A stretch of DNA of 64,000 nucleotides from positions 62,001 to 126,000 of the forward strand of contig NZ_LRBG01000031.1 of NCBI RefSeq assembly GCF_001580545.1. The letters run 5' to 3'. This document shows, in pieces, positions 45,162 through 53,897 of the stretch; position 1 is the first letter of the stretch, and every line of letters begins with the position of its first letter. Below the pieces are notes generated by a model. It did no database searches. It saw only the letters and a program-made list of their open reading frames with translations, and was not told where the DNA came from. The DNA comes from Paraburkholderia monticola. GTDB lineage: Bacteria > Pseudomonadota > Gammaproteobacteria > Burkholderiales > Burkholderiaceae. Both the position numbers and the translations under genes were made by a program.

Positions 45162-46209
45162 CAGCCGGGTTGCGAGAGCCGTTCGAATCGGCATCTGCCT
45201 GAACGGGTGACGCTGTGCGGCGGATGGTCGATTCGCGCACAATGAGGCGCGGCTCCAGATTGGTGTATTCGCTATCCGGTTCGCCCATGCCGCCCAGTCG
45301 TTTGATGAGCTTGGTCATCGCGAGCTCACCCATCTTTTCGCTTTGCAGATCCATCGTCGTCAGTGCGGGCGACGCATATTCGCCATACGGCACGTTATCG
45401 AAGCCGGCTACCGACACGTCTTGCGGCAGGCGAAGACCGAGACCGCGTGCTTCCTTCATGAAACCCAAGGCGATCAGGTCGTTGTAGCAAATCACGGCGT
45501 CCGGCGGGTTCGGGCCAAGCATGATGGCCGAGCAGCCGCGCTCTCCAGCGGCCGCGGAGGGAGCGGGCGCGTCGTGAACCTCGAGCGACAAGCCGGAGCT
45601 CTGCAAACAGCTCGTGATACCGCGAATCCGCTCGTCGTTCCAGCGCGACCGGGCGAAACCCAGGTAGGCAAGTCGTTGGTGGCCCATGTTGACAAGGTGG
45701 CTGGCGAGCATATACGCGGCAAGATAGCCATCGGTTCCGACACTGGTGAGCGGAAAACGCTCGCTGCGTCCGAACAGCACGACAGGCTTGTCCAGATCGA
45801 CCAGCCATTGAAGCGAATCGTCGGGCATGCGCGAACTGACGATCATGCCGTCGACGCGCTGGGCGAGCGACTCGATCAGCGATCGCTCGCGTTCGCCGCT
45901 TTCTTCCGTGTCGACCAGCAGCAGCGTGTAGTCGTGTTGCAGCGCGATCCGGTTGGCACCCTTGACGATGTTCGTGAAGTGGGGGTTGCGGATATCGAGG
46001 ATGGCCACGCCGATGGTGCGCGTCTGCCCGGTAATCATCGACCGGGCGAGCGGATTCGAGCGATATCCAAGCTGCTCGACGGCTTCCTTGAGCCGGGCTT
46101 CGACTGTCGCTGAAAAGCGCTGGGCCCCATTCATGTACTTCGACACCGTGGCGACCGAGACGCCGGCCGCGGCGGCGACGTCGCGAATCGTTGTGGCACT
46201 TTTCTTCAT
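45145..46209 (-). CDS. LacI-family transcriptional regulator
   Basis: A 354-residue LacI/GalR regulator. The HTH and hinge are clear (TTIRDVAAAAGVSVATVSKY, then the FSATVEARLKEAVEQLGYRS region), followed by a sugar-binding-type effector domain (TIGVAILDIRNPHFTNIVKG, AGFDNVPYGEYASPALTT). A poorly conserved tail of about 20 residues ends the protein. The ATG at 46209 matches the family start; upstream frame residues are discarded. No sugar genes are adjacent, so its regulon must be elsewhere, possibly including the sugar-type importer at 53046-56051. Confidence 0.88.
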   Translation of the reverse strand: MKKSATTIRDVAAAAGVSVATVSKYMNGAQRFSATVEARLKEAVEQLGYRSNPLARSMITGQTRTIGVAILDIRNPHFTNIVKGANRIALQHDYTLLLVDTEESGERERSLIESLAQRVDGMIVSSRMPDDSLQWLVDLDKPVVLFGRSERFPLTSVGTDGYLAAYMLASHLVNMGHQRLAYLGFARSRWNDERIRGITSCLQSSGLSLEVHDAPAPSAAAGERGCSAIMLGPNPPDAVICYNDLIALGFMKEARGLGLRLPQDVSVAGFDNVPYGEYASPALTTMDLQSEKMGELAMTKLIKRLGGMGEPDSEYTNLEPRLIVRESTIRRTASPVQADADSNGSRNPAVNAAS

Positions 46210-46681
46210 TGTCGAGATAACGTTTTCCAAAATTTTCCTGATGTTATCGATAATCCGCGTGCGCGTAAAGGCATCCCGATCGCTGACCCTCGCGAACGCC
46301 GCTGCGCAGCGCGCCACTCGATGCCGCATCGAGAAATGGCCACGCCGGATACCGGTGCCGGCTTGTGTTCGTAGTTGGGCTTCAGCGCACGTTCAATTTT
46401 CTGCCGCTGGCGTAGCGATAGAAAATCAGTTCGGCGATACGGTTCGATGTACAGGAGTGCGATGCATGCGATGAAAACGCTTTCCCTTCTCGAGCCGATC
46501 GGGCTCGGCTCCGCGGGAAACTACCGGCCACGGCGAGCGTAAAGATTTCCCCATCCTTGTCGATATACAGAATGAATCGCCGCCGCGCCGCGCGGCAGGC
46601 CTTTGTTTGATCCGTAATGGTACGTGTCGTCCGGCTTATACATACGATGGCTGATCTAAAAACAGGCCGGATGCCGTCCCG
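46210..46681. other. Interval between the LacI and GGDEF-EAL genes
   Basis: This 472-base divergent promoter region has no supported gene. Short frames on the minus strand (one of 40 codons at 46521-46643, another reading FILYIDKDGEIFTLAV near 46560) lack ribosome binding sites. It should hold the promoters of both flanking genes; I see no obvious operator. Confidence 0.4.
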
Positions 46682-48982
46682 ATGCGGAAGTCTATGATTC
46701 GAATCACGCGCTCGCTTCTGGCAAAACCCGCTCTGTTCATTTTCGCGGGGATTGCCATCACGCTTGCGACCACCGGCGTCACCGCAGTCTCGCTGTACCA
46801 GATGAGGCTGGACGCGATGACGCAGGCCCGCGACGCCGCAAACAATCTCGCGCTCTCGCTGGAAAAGGAGACCGAGCACAATCTCGACATCTGTCAGCTT
46901 GCCATGCGGGATGTCGTGACGAGTATGGAGACCCCCGCCACGCTCCAACTCACTCCAGATGCCCGGCACCTCGTCGCATTCAGCGCGGCCAAGAACGTAA
47001 GGGAGCTGGGCGCGATCTTCGCGGCGGATGCTGCCGGTAACAGCACCCTCGATTCCCGCTGGATTCAGCCGCCGAAGCTCAATGTGAGCGAGCGCGATTT
47101 CTTCCAGGTTCAACAGCGGCAAAAAGGGGCTGGGTTGTATCTCAGCAAGCCCTTCATGTCACGCCTGGGCGCTGGGAAGCCGTCGATAGCGCTGAGCCTG
47201 CGCCTCGACGATGCAAACGGCCAGTTCGCAGGCATCGTTGCGGGTACGCTCCGGCTGAGCTATTTCCACCATCTATTCGAAGACTCGATCCTCGGCGATC
47301 ACGGAACCCTGACGCTGTTGGAAACGGATGGGACCGTCGTGATGCGGCAACCGTATCACCGGGACGATATAGGCCGCTCGCTGGCCGGCGGCCATTCGTT
47401 TTCGACGCTCGTGCAGTCGGATCACGGAACCTATGTCGACGTTGCGGTGATCGACCATGTCGAGCGTCTATACAGCTTCAGGCGGATCGGAAACTATCCG
47501 CTCGTGGTGGTCGTCGGTCTCGCGACTGACGACATCTTCGCCGAGTGGCGTAAGCGGGCGTTCGCCATCGGCATCGTCACCGTCATACTGGATGCGCTCA
47601 CCATCATGCTATGTCTGATGTTCAGCGCGCAATTGCGTAGGCGACTCGCGATGGAACGCCAGTTGAAGACGCTCGCATGGTTCGATGCGTTGACCGGCTT
47701 GCCCAATCGGGCACAACTCAACAAGGAGATGCTTCGTGTCCTGACGGAAAGCGGACGGAATTCGTCACAGTCGGCAGTCTTGTTCATTGATCTTGACCGC
47801 TTCAAACGGGTGAACGACACGCAGGGCCATGATGTCGGCGACGAAGTGTTGAGCGAAACCGCGCGGCGTCTGCGCGATTGTGTTCGGGGCGAGGACGTGA
47901 TCGGCCGCCTCGGCGGAGACGAGTTCCTGGCCATACTGCAAAATTGCGACGTACATCGGGCCGCCCATGTAGCGGGGCGCATCCTGCAGACCCTGTACCA
48001 GCCGATCAGCGTCAGCACGAAAGCCGACACCAGCATCACGCTCAGTGCGAGCATCGGCGTCTCGCTGTATCCGCACGACGGGCAGGATGCCGATACCCTG
48101 CTGCGCAATGCAGACATGGCGATGTACAAGGCGAAAAGCGCAGGACGCAACCAGGTGCATTTCTATGCCCCTGTCTATGAGCGTCAAGCCAAAGAGCAAC
48201 TCGAGCTGGAAATCGCGCTGCAACGAGCGTTGCGAGGAGGGGGCCTGAGCGTCGCGTACCAGCCCAAGGTCGATGTGACCGGGGCGCTACAGGGCGTCGA
48301 AGCCCTGGTTCGATGGAACGACGCGAAACTGGGGGTCGTGTCGCCGGAGCGTTTCATCGCCATCGCGGAAGAAAGCGGGCTGATTACCGAACTGGATAGC
48401 TGGGTGCTCGACGAGGCCTGTCGCCAACTGGCCGAGTGGCGCGCCGAGGGCATCGACGTTCCGGGCATCTCAGTGAATGTCTGTGCCGCCGACTTCAAGC
48501 GGCCAGACTATCCTGCCTTTATTGCGCACACCTTGCGCGTTCATGGTCTGCAGCCCGCGGACCTGATCCTCGAGATGACCGAGGGAGTCATGTTCGATGA
48601 GTCGGCCGATGACATACGCGCGTCGCTTGACGCGATACGTGCCCTTGGAATCGCGCTGTCGATCGACGACTTCGGCACGGGTTACTCGTCGTTGAGCTAT
48701 CTGCATCGGATCCCGGTCAAGGAACTGAAGATCGACAAAAGCTTCGTGCGGGGCATCGGAACCGATGCGATGTCCGAGTCTCTGGCGCAGACGCTGATCA
48801 ACATCGGCAACGTGCTGAATCTGAGTGTCATCGCTGAAGGCGTGGAAACGCGAGCACAGCGCGATTTTCTACAGAACTACGGCTGCCTGATGTACCAGGG
48901 ATATCTGTTCTCGCCGCCGCTGTCGCCCCGAGACTTTGTCCTCTGGGTCGAAGCGCAGCGACAGCAGATGCCAGCAGGCTGA
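46682..48982 (+). CDS. Membrane-bound GGDEF-EAL cyclic-di-GMP protein with a periplasmic sensor domain
   Basis: This 766-residue inner-membrane protein has two membrane helices (about 13-38 and 292-320) enclosing a Cache-like periplasmic sensor (ERDFFQVQQRQKGAGLYLSK, PSIALSLRLDD). A GGDEF domain with an intact RLGGDEF motif (near 408-414) and DLDRFKRVND follows. The EAL domain has its EAL motif (EALVRW, near 540), DDFGTGYSSLSYL and KIDKSFV. Both catalytic signatures look complete, so it may make or degrade c-di-GMP, controlled by a small ligand in the periplasm. No ribosome binding site is obvious at 46682; an ATG at 46694 is also possible. Confidence 0.92.
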   Translation: MRKSMIRITRSLLAKPALFIFAGIAITLATTGVTAVSLYQMRLDAMTQARDAANNLALSLEKETEHNLDICQLAMRDVVTSMETPATLQLTPDARHLVAFSAAKNVRELGAIFAADAAGNSTLDSRWIQPPKLNVSERDFFQVQQRQKGAGLYLSKPFMSRLGAGKPSIALSLRLDDANGQFAGIVAGTLRLSYFHHLFEDSILGDHGTLTLLETDGTVVMRQPYHRDDIGRSLAGGHSFSTLVQSDHGTYVDVAVIDHVERLYSFRRIGNYPLVVVVGLATDDIFAEWRKRAFAIGIVTVILDALTIMLCLMFSAQLRRRLAMERQLKTLAWFDALTGLPNRAQLNKEMLRVLTESGRNSSQSAVLFIDLDRFKRVNDTQGHDVGDEVLSETARRLRDCVRGEDVIGRLGGDEFLAILQNCDVHRAAHVAGRILQTLYQPISVSTKADTSITLSASIGVSLYPHDGQDADTLLRNADMAMYKAKSAGRNQVHFYAPVYERQAKEQLELEIALQRALRGGGLSVAYQPKVDVTGALQGVEALVRWNDAKLGVVSPERFIAIAEESGLITELDSWVLDEACRQLAEWRAEGIDVPGISVNVCAADFKRPDYPAFIAHTLRVHGLQPADLILEMTEGVMFDESADDIRASLDAIRALGIALSIDDFGTGYSSLSYLHRIPVKELKIDKSFVRGIGTDAMSESLAQTLINIGNVLNLSVIAEGVETRAQRDFLQNYGCLMYQGYLFSPPLSPRDFVLWVEAQRQQMPAG

Positions 48983-49071
48983 TATCGTTCAACGCCCGAA
49001 CAGGTTTTCTCTGATTCGCGCAGTGCCTTCACGATGGCGTGGTGCTGCGCCGCCAACACGAGGACGCCGGG

Positions 49072-49326
49072 CTAACACGGCTCTTCACTGCGAAGCGGGG
49101 GTGGCAGAGACTCGAGCAGCCTGATCAACCTTGCCTGCTGGTGCGGAGTCAGCCCTTGTGTAGCACTCACCTGCTGAACGCGTGCGCGCCAGTAGGTTCG
49201 GCTGAACAATGAATCCGCGCCTTCGCTCGCCAGGATCCGTTCGAGATGGGAAATCGCATCCTCGGCGGTCAGCGGTGTATAGGGGCTCTCGGCATCGCGA
49301 GGCCCTTTCTTGATTGTTGTTTTCAT
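49072..49326 (-). CDS. Hypothetical 84-residue protein downstream of phaB
   Basis: An unrecognised 84-residue protein, helical, with PLTAEDAISHLERILASEGA and LTPHQQARLIRLLESLPPPL. There is no signal peptide or membrane segment. GAGAGAAG lies just upstream of the ATG. It is the last of three small genes that follow phaB on the minus strand, spaced 50-100 bases apart, so it may belong to that transcript. Confidence 0.55.
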   Translation of the reverse strand: MKTTIKKGPRDAESPYTPLTAEDAISHLERILASEGADSLFSRTYWRARVQQVSATQGLTPHQQARLIRLLESLPPPLRSEEPC

Positions 49327-49427
49327 CCACTTCTCTCATGTGGTGACCGGCTGGGTCCGGTCTTGTACTTTCGACTTCACTTGGCCAGTTCGACTCATCG
49401 CAAGCGGTACGGCCCCGGCTTTTCGCT

Positions 49428-49694
49428 TTAGCTAAGCTCCGCGGCCGCAACCCAAGTCATCGTCTTGAACTGTCCGAGAATGATTTGCAACGACCCGGAG
49501 AACCGCTCGGCAAACGCTATCGTCATGTCCTCGACATCGCGCTTGCGGTTACTGGTAATCCGGACGTGCTCGATCGCATGAGCGACCGGCATCAACACCT
49601 GCCACACCGCCGCGACCCGCATGCCGCCGCGCTTCGTACGAACCGTGATCTGATGGCCCGTGACCTCTGATCGTCCGGCTATTTCCGCTGTCAT
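49428..49694 (-). CDS. Hypothetical 88-residue protein downstream of phaB
   Basis: An unrecognised 88-residue protein beginning MTAEIAGRSEV, with a strand-rich first half (ITVRTKRGGMRVAAVWQVL) and a helical second half (DMTIAFAERFSGSLQIIL). GGAGG directly before the ATG is close but strong. An apparent N-terminal extension to 49778 overlaps the small membrane gene and is rejected. It is the middle gene of the small set after phaB. Confidence 0.55.
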   Translation of the reverse strand: MTAEIAGRSEVTGHQITVRTKRGGMRVAAVWQVLMPVAHAIEHVRITSNRKRDVEDMTIAFAERFSGSLQIILGQFKTMTWVAAAELS

Positions 49695-49747
49695 CCTCCA
49701 GCCCCTCTCTCTATGTGTCTGATTTGTTCTCTGCGCGGGCGATGCCT

Positions 49748-49906
49748 TTACATGCGCCTGCGTGGTTGATGCCACCACTCATGATGATCCAGATGTCGCA
49801 GCAGTCTTGCCCGTCTACGCTCACGACGATAGTGATCGATCACCAGAAGCATTGCGATACTGAGGGCGGAGCCCCCGATGATCATGCCCATCCAGGTTTC
49901 ACTCAT
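49748..49906 (-). CDS. Small single-pass membrane protein (52 residues)
   Basis: A 52-residue frame starting with MSETWMGMIIGGSALSIAML, one hydrophobic helix (about 7-23), followed by a strongly basic, arginine- and histidine-rich tail (YRRERRRARLLRHLDHHEWW). GAGAGGAA seven bases upstream of the ATG is a good ribosome binding site. It lies 95 bases after phaB on the same strand. The helix-plus-positive-tail design predicts a cytoplasmic C terminus at the inner membrane. Function unknown. Confidence 0.58.
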   Translation of the reverse strand: MSETWMGMIIGGSALSIAMLLVIDHYRRERRRARLLRHLDHHEWWHQPRRRM

Positions 49907-50001
49907 GACACGTTCCTCTCGTGGAAGCACAGGGGTGTTGCGTGAATGGTGCTCGCCGGCTCGTCCGATGTGGCGGCGCGTACCGGCGCAATGTTGTCGC
50001 T

Positions 50002-50745
50002 TCACTGCATGTGCTGGCCACCGTTGATCGCGATGTTGGAGCCGGTCACGAAGCCGGCGTCCTCCGAGCACAGATAGACCACGAGCGCCGCCACTTCCTC
50101 GGGCTTGCCGAGACGTCCCATCGGGATCTGCGGCAGGACCTTCGTATCGAGGATCTCCTGCGGAATCGCGGTGACCATCTTCGTTGCCAGGTAACCCGGC
50201 GAAATCGTGTTGACGGTGACCCCTTTGCGCGCGACTTCCAGCGCTAGCGACTTGGTAAAGCCATGCATGCCAGCCTTGGCCGCGGCGTAGTTGGTCTGGC
50301 CGACCGAGCCTTTTGAACCATTGATGGAGGAAATATTGATGACGCGTCCCCAACCGCGCGCGACCATCTCTTCGCACAGCGGTTTGGTCATGTTGAACAC
50401 CGAGTCGAGGTTGGTGCGAATGACGGCATCCCAGTTGACCTTGTCCATCTTCCTGAGCGTCATGTCCTGGGTGATCCCCGCGTTGTTCACCAGGATGTCG
50501 ACCGGGCCGACTTCCGCCTGAATTCTGTCCGCGCAATGCTGGCATGAGTCGTAGTCGGCTACATCGACAGGGAAAGCGCGAAAGCTCCGGCCCTGAGCTT
50601 CCATGTCCGCCAACCATTGATCCGCACCGGTGTTGTTCGGCGAGTGCGTGACTACCACCGCATACCCGGCGTCATGCAGTTTCGTACTGATCGATTCTCC
50701 GAGACCACCCATGCCGCCAGTTACTACTGCGATTCGTTTCGTCAT
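50002..50745 (-). CDS. phaB: Acetoacetyl-CoA reductase PhaB
   Basis: A 247-residue short-chain dehydrogenase that reduces acetoacetyl-CoA to (R)-3-hydroxybutyryl-CoA with NADPH for polyhydroxyalkanoate synthesis. The nucleotide loop is VTGGMGGLGE, NNAGITQDMTLRKMD is the family block, and the catalytic Ser (SSINGSKG) and YAAAK are present; PGYLATKMV follows as in PhaB. The ATG at 50745 has AAAGG right before it. phaC and phaA are not adjacent, so this is either a stand-alone or an extra copy, leading a set of three small genes. Confidence 0.88.
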   Translation of the reverse strand: MTKRIAVVTGGMGGLGESISTKLHDAGYAVVVTHSPNNTGADQWLADMEAQGRSFRAFPVDVADYDSCQHCADRIQAEVGPVDILVNNAGITQDMTLRKMDKVNWDAVIRTNLDSVFNMTKPLCEEMVARGWGRVINISSINGSKGSVGQTNYAAAKAGMHGFTKSLALEVARKGVTVNTISPGYLATKMVTAIPQEILDTKVLPQIPMGRLGKPEEVAALVVYLCSEDAGFVTGSNIAINGGQHMQ

Positions 50746-51927
50746 CCTTTCCATCCGTGAACTTAATGTCTGCGAGGATCGAGAATATCCAATGGCTGTC
50801 TCGCACAACCCGCCATTGCTTTGCCACAACGCGTTGCCGCCTCCAGCGTGAGCGGAGAGACGGAATCAGCATTGATCAAACTGCGCGGGTTTTTATACGC
50901 TTGTGGTATTGCGCGATTGGAGTCAGATGCGCCGGAGAACGACGGCATGCCGTACCGGCGCACGACTCATAATTTCCAGATGCCCCGAGTGGTCAGGCGT
51001 GCTCGCCCGACCGTGCCGCTTCGAATGCTTCGCCGACGAGCGAAAAGAAAATCGACATATTCGTTCGACAGAACTCCAAAAAATATTCGGACGAACGGTC
51101 GTTCATTACTTCTCCTGAATTGATATTCGAAACCACTTGTCAGGCAACCACATGCTCTATTAATCGGCAGATTGTCGATCGCTGAGAATGCCTGAGTAAT
51201 AGTCGTATTAGTACGACTAATTAAACCAAACCAGTTCGCTCGATATCGGATCGATTTGCTACCGGTATTCAACAGTCGAAAGAGGGCGCGGTCCTGATCG
51301 CCGCGCTGCAACCGACCGGTTTTGCTGCAACGCGATTGGCCGGTCGTGCCACTGACCGGACATTTCAGATCCTTACATCAATTGTCATGCAATGACATAA
51401 CAATCGATGTTAGAAGTTTTATTCTAACTTCAAAATGTTAAATTTTCGGGAAGAAAATCTAGGTGAATACCCTAACACTAAGGCCCGTACGCGAGGATTA
51501 CCGACCGGGCTTGAGTTGACGTCTAACCGTCTGAATTAAGGCATGGCGGCCCATCGCAAAGGTGAGCGGGCACGCCGATTGCGCACTGCCGCATCGGCCG
51601 GAACCTTCATCTCGATGGCCAAAACAACGGGAGACGGCGGCGAGCGTGCATTGCATGCATCATTGCATAGTGTGCAAGGAGCGACAAGCTAGCCTGAGGC
51701 CCGCTGTGCGAGAGGGGCGGCGCTTGCACGCAGCGCAGCCTGGATGGCATGAGCCATCTGCTTTCCCTTTTCGTCGAAACCGAAGCCGATGTCGATGCCA
51801 ATGTCGCAGGGCTCGATCTAATAGAAATAAACCGAGCTGCATTTTCGCGGGTACTTCGCCATGTCGAATGTCACTCACCCGCGAGCGTAAGATGGAAGCC
51901 ATTGAACGATGAGTTCAAGGAGACGCC
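50746..51927. other. Long low-coding, AT-richer interval
   Basis: This 1182-base stretch has no gene I can support. From about 51100 to 51480 it is much less GC-rich than the rest of the window and carries two small inverted repeats (51383-51397, 51409-51428). From 51560 on, GC rises and overlapping short frames appear on both strands; one of 60 codons (51749-51931) ends in an ATGA with the next small gene. It may be a remnant of a mobile or decayed region. Confidence 0.45.
51383..51428. repeat. Two small inverted repeats in the AT-rich interval
   Basis: TGTCAT-GCA-ATGACA (51383-51397) and GTTAGAA-GTTTTA-TTCTAAC (51409-51428) are perfect inverted repeats 12 bases apart. They may be protein-binding sites or small RNA hairpins; no gene adjoins them. 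Confidence 0.45.
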
Positions 51928-52125
51928 ATGAAGGCGGTGTGCCCGTTGCACGGGCCAACGACCATCGTCGGCACGAACGCGTACGGCTTTCCGATTTACG
52001 CGTGTTGTCGCGACGACGTTCCTTATGTCACGCCCCCGGACGCCTGTACGCGTGAACCGGCGCAGCGCGGGCAGGAACCGAGGCAGCCGCCGCGGCAGCC
52101 TGCGACGAACAAGGAACCGCGCTGA
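51928..52125 (+). CDS. Small cysteine-containing hypothetical protein (65 residues)
   Basis: A 65-residue protein beginning MKAVCPLHGPTTIVGTNAYG, then YACCRDD; Cys5, Cys26, Cys27 and Cys40 with a nearby His could bind a metal or form a small zinc-ribbon-like knuckle. The second half is Pro/Gln/Arg-rich and probably disordered. AAGGAGA six bases before the ATG is a strong ribosome binding site. It is convergent with the PI-PLC-like gene 34 bases away. No family was recognised. Confidence 0.6.
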   Translation: MKAVCPLHGPTTIVGTNAYGFPIYACCRDDVPYVTPPDACTREPAQRGQEPRQPPRQPATNKEPR

Positions 52126-52159
52126 GGTTCGCGGGCAAAGTCGATCGCGCGATGAAGCC

Positions 52160-53032
52160 TTATCGGCTCCGGTTGCAATCGATCAATGCACGAACGAGGC
52201 GCCAGTCCTGCCAATCGCAGAAGTCGAGCAGCATCGTGCCGCACGGTTCCGAACGAGCCGCGAGTCGCTCTTCAAGCTGCGCGTGGATACCGGAGTGCCG
52301 TGTATCGCCGAACGCCACCACGGCGGGCGGTGCGGCCATCCCCGTGCCGCTGCAGAAGTTGATCACCCAACGTTCGCCGCACAGGCCTGGGGCGCGGTTC
52401 AGCAACGCATCGATGGCGCGCCATTTGTAAGCGATCGATGCCGGCACCGGCACGCGAAACTCGTCCTGGATGGTGAACGCAACCGTCACGTTGCCGATGT
52501 CGAACGTCGCGTTGTCGGGCCAGGCTGTCATATCGATGCCGAGCGGCTTCTCGCTCGCGAAGCGCCGCAACAGCACGATGCCGCCGCGTACTGCCTGTAG
52601 CAGCGGCAGTTCCGCGGCAAGGTGCCAGCGCGCCTCCGGGTGCCGCTCCACATACCATTCGAAGGTCGCGGCAAACGTGCGGGTGCAGTCACGCGCGGGC
52701 CATTCGTCCTTGACCGACATGACGATGCATTCGCCGGGGTGTCGCGCGAGAAACTCAGTGCAGGTCCGCACCACGTCCTCGAAAGTGAGGCCCAGCGGAA
52801 TGCCGCCGTGATGAATCGCGAAGCGATCGCGCTCATGGCGACAACGGATGTCGAGGACCCGCACGCCATGATGCATCTGCTCATCGAGCGTGGCCTGTTG
52901 CGTGCGCGCGAGCCGGTCGTCGACCGTATAGGCGCAGGTGTCGTGGCTGCCGGGCAAGGTCAGTGCGCAAAGCAATCGGTTGCCGTCGATGGCCGCCATC
53001 CAGTCAGCCGGCGAAATGGTGGAGTCGGTCAT
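52160..53032 (-). CDS. Phosphatidylinositol-specific phospholipase C-like phosphodiesterase
   Basis: A 290-residue protein with the bacterial PI-PLC X-domain layout: LTLPGSHDTCAY (His30, Asp31), VRVLDIRCRHERDRFAIHHG (Asp61, Arg63, His74/His75) and CIVMSVKDEW (Asp109). The two histidines would act as general base and acid in cleaving a phosphodiester to a cyclic phosphate. There is no signal peptide, so it should act in the cytoplasm, unlike secreted PI-PLCs. It follows the permease gene by 13 bases (ATG) or 1 base (alternative GTG at 53044), so it is probably part of the importer operon. Confidence 0.8.
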   Translation of the reverse strand: MTDSTISPADWMAAIDGNRLLCALTLPGSHDTCAYTVDDRLARTQQATLDEQMHHGVRVLDIRCRHERDRFAIHHGGIPLGLTFEDVVRTCTEFLARHPGECIVMSVKDEWPARDCTRTFAATFEWYVERHPEARWHLAAELPLLQAVRGGIVLLRRFASEKPLGIDMTAWPDNATFDIGNVTVAFTIQDEFRVPVPASIAYKWRAIDALLNRAPGLCGERWVINFCSGTGMAAPPAVVAFGDTRHSGIHAQLEERLAARSEPCGTMLLDFCDWQDWRLVRALIDCNRSR

Positions 53033-53045
53033 GGCAGTACGCACG

Positions 53046-53897
53046 CTATTTCAACCCGCCGGAAAAACCCTGCAACAGATAGCGCTGCACATAGCCCGCG
53101 AGCAGCAGCGTCGGCACCGACGAAATCAGCCCCGCGCTCATCAGTTCTCCCCAGTCGATGCCGTTCTCGGTCACATAACCCGCCATGGCGAGCGGCAGCG
53201 TGAAATGACTCGGCGACGAGACGAACAACAGCGCCAGCAGAAACTCGTTCCATGCAAGGATGAACACGAAGATCGCGGTGGCAACGAGACCCGGCGCGCA
53301 AAGCGGCACGACGATGAAGACGATGCGTTGCGCGAGGTTCGCGCCGTCGAGCGCCGCGGCCTCCTCGAATTCGATCGGCACGTCGCGCACGAACGGCAGC
53401 AACATCCAGATCGCCATCGGCAACGCGTACAACTGATACACGAGTATCAGCCCGAACAGCGAGTCGAGCAGATGGAGCCACTTGGCCAGCGAAAAGAGCG
53501 GGACGGCTACCGTGATCGGCGGCATCAGCTTGAGCGCCAGCACGAGCATCAGGAACAGCAGATCGAGCCGCGCGGGAAACGCGAGCCGCGCGAGGGCGTA
53601 GGCGGCCGGGAACGCCAGCGCGAGCGCGAGCAACGTGGCGCCCAGCGCGACCCACACCGAGTTCAGCACCGACTGGGCCATGCCGCTTTCCCAAACCGCC
53701 GCGAAATGCTCGAACGTGGGCGCCGAAGGCCACAGCGCCAACGGATGAGCGAGGCGTTCCAGCGTCGGCATGAAGGCCGCGCCAGCCATCCATACGCACG
53801 GCAGCAGCAACACCGCCAGCGCAGCGAGGCGCAACAGCCCTCGCACCGCTGCACCGGATGAGCGTCGCGCGAAACCCTGAAGGCGCGCGAGTGGCAT
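53046..53897 (-). CDS. Sugar-type ABC importer permease, MalG/UgpE class
   Basis: A 283-residue permease with six hydrophobic segments and the coupling-helix EAA motif EEAAALDGANLAQRIVFIVV. It resembles MalG/UgpE, the second permease of carbohydrate and glycerol-phosphate importers. Its ATG at 53897 shares a base with the preceding permease stop (TGATG), so the much longer open frame to 54416 is an artefact. It has no partner ATPase gene in the window. Confidence 0.87.
   Translation of the reverse strand: MPLARLQGFARRSSGAAVRGLLRLAALAVLLLPCVWMAGAAFMPTLERLAHPLALWPSAPTFEHFAAVWESGMAQSVLNSVWVALGATLLALALAFPAAYALARLAFPARLDLLFLMLVLALKLMPPITVAVPLFSLAKWLHLLDSLFGLILVYQLYALPMAIWMLLPFVRDVPIEFEEAAALDGANLAQRIVFIVVPLCAPGLVATAIFVFILAWNEFLLALLFVSSPSHFTLPLAMAGYVTENGIDWGELMSAGLISSVPTLLLAGYVQRYLLQGFSGGLK

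Noticed and set aside
46521..46643. 40-codon frame between the LacI and GGDEF-EAL genes
   Set aside because: It has no ribosome binding site and no conservation evidence.
51749..51931. 60-codon frame that overlaps the 65-residue gene by ATGA
   Set aside because: The overlap is suggestive, but there is no ribosome binding site, rare codons such as ATA occur, and another frame covers the same bases; not strong enough to call.
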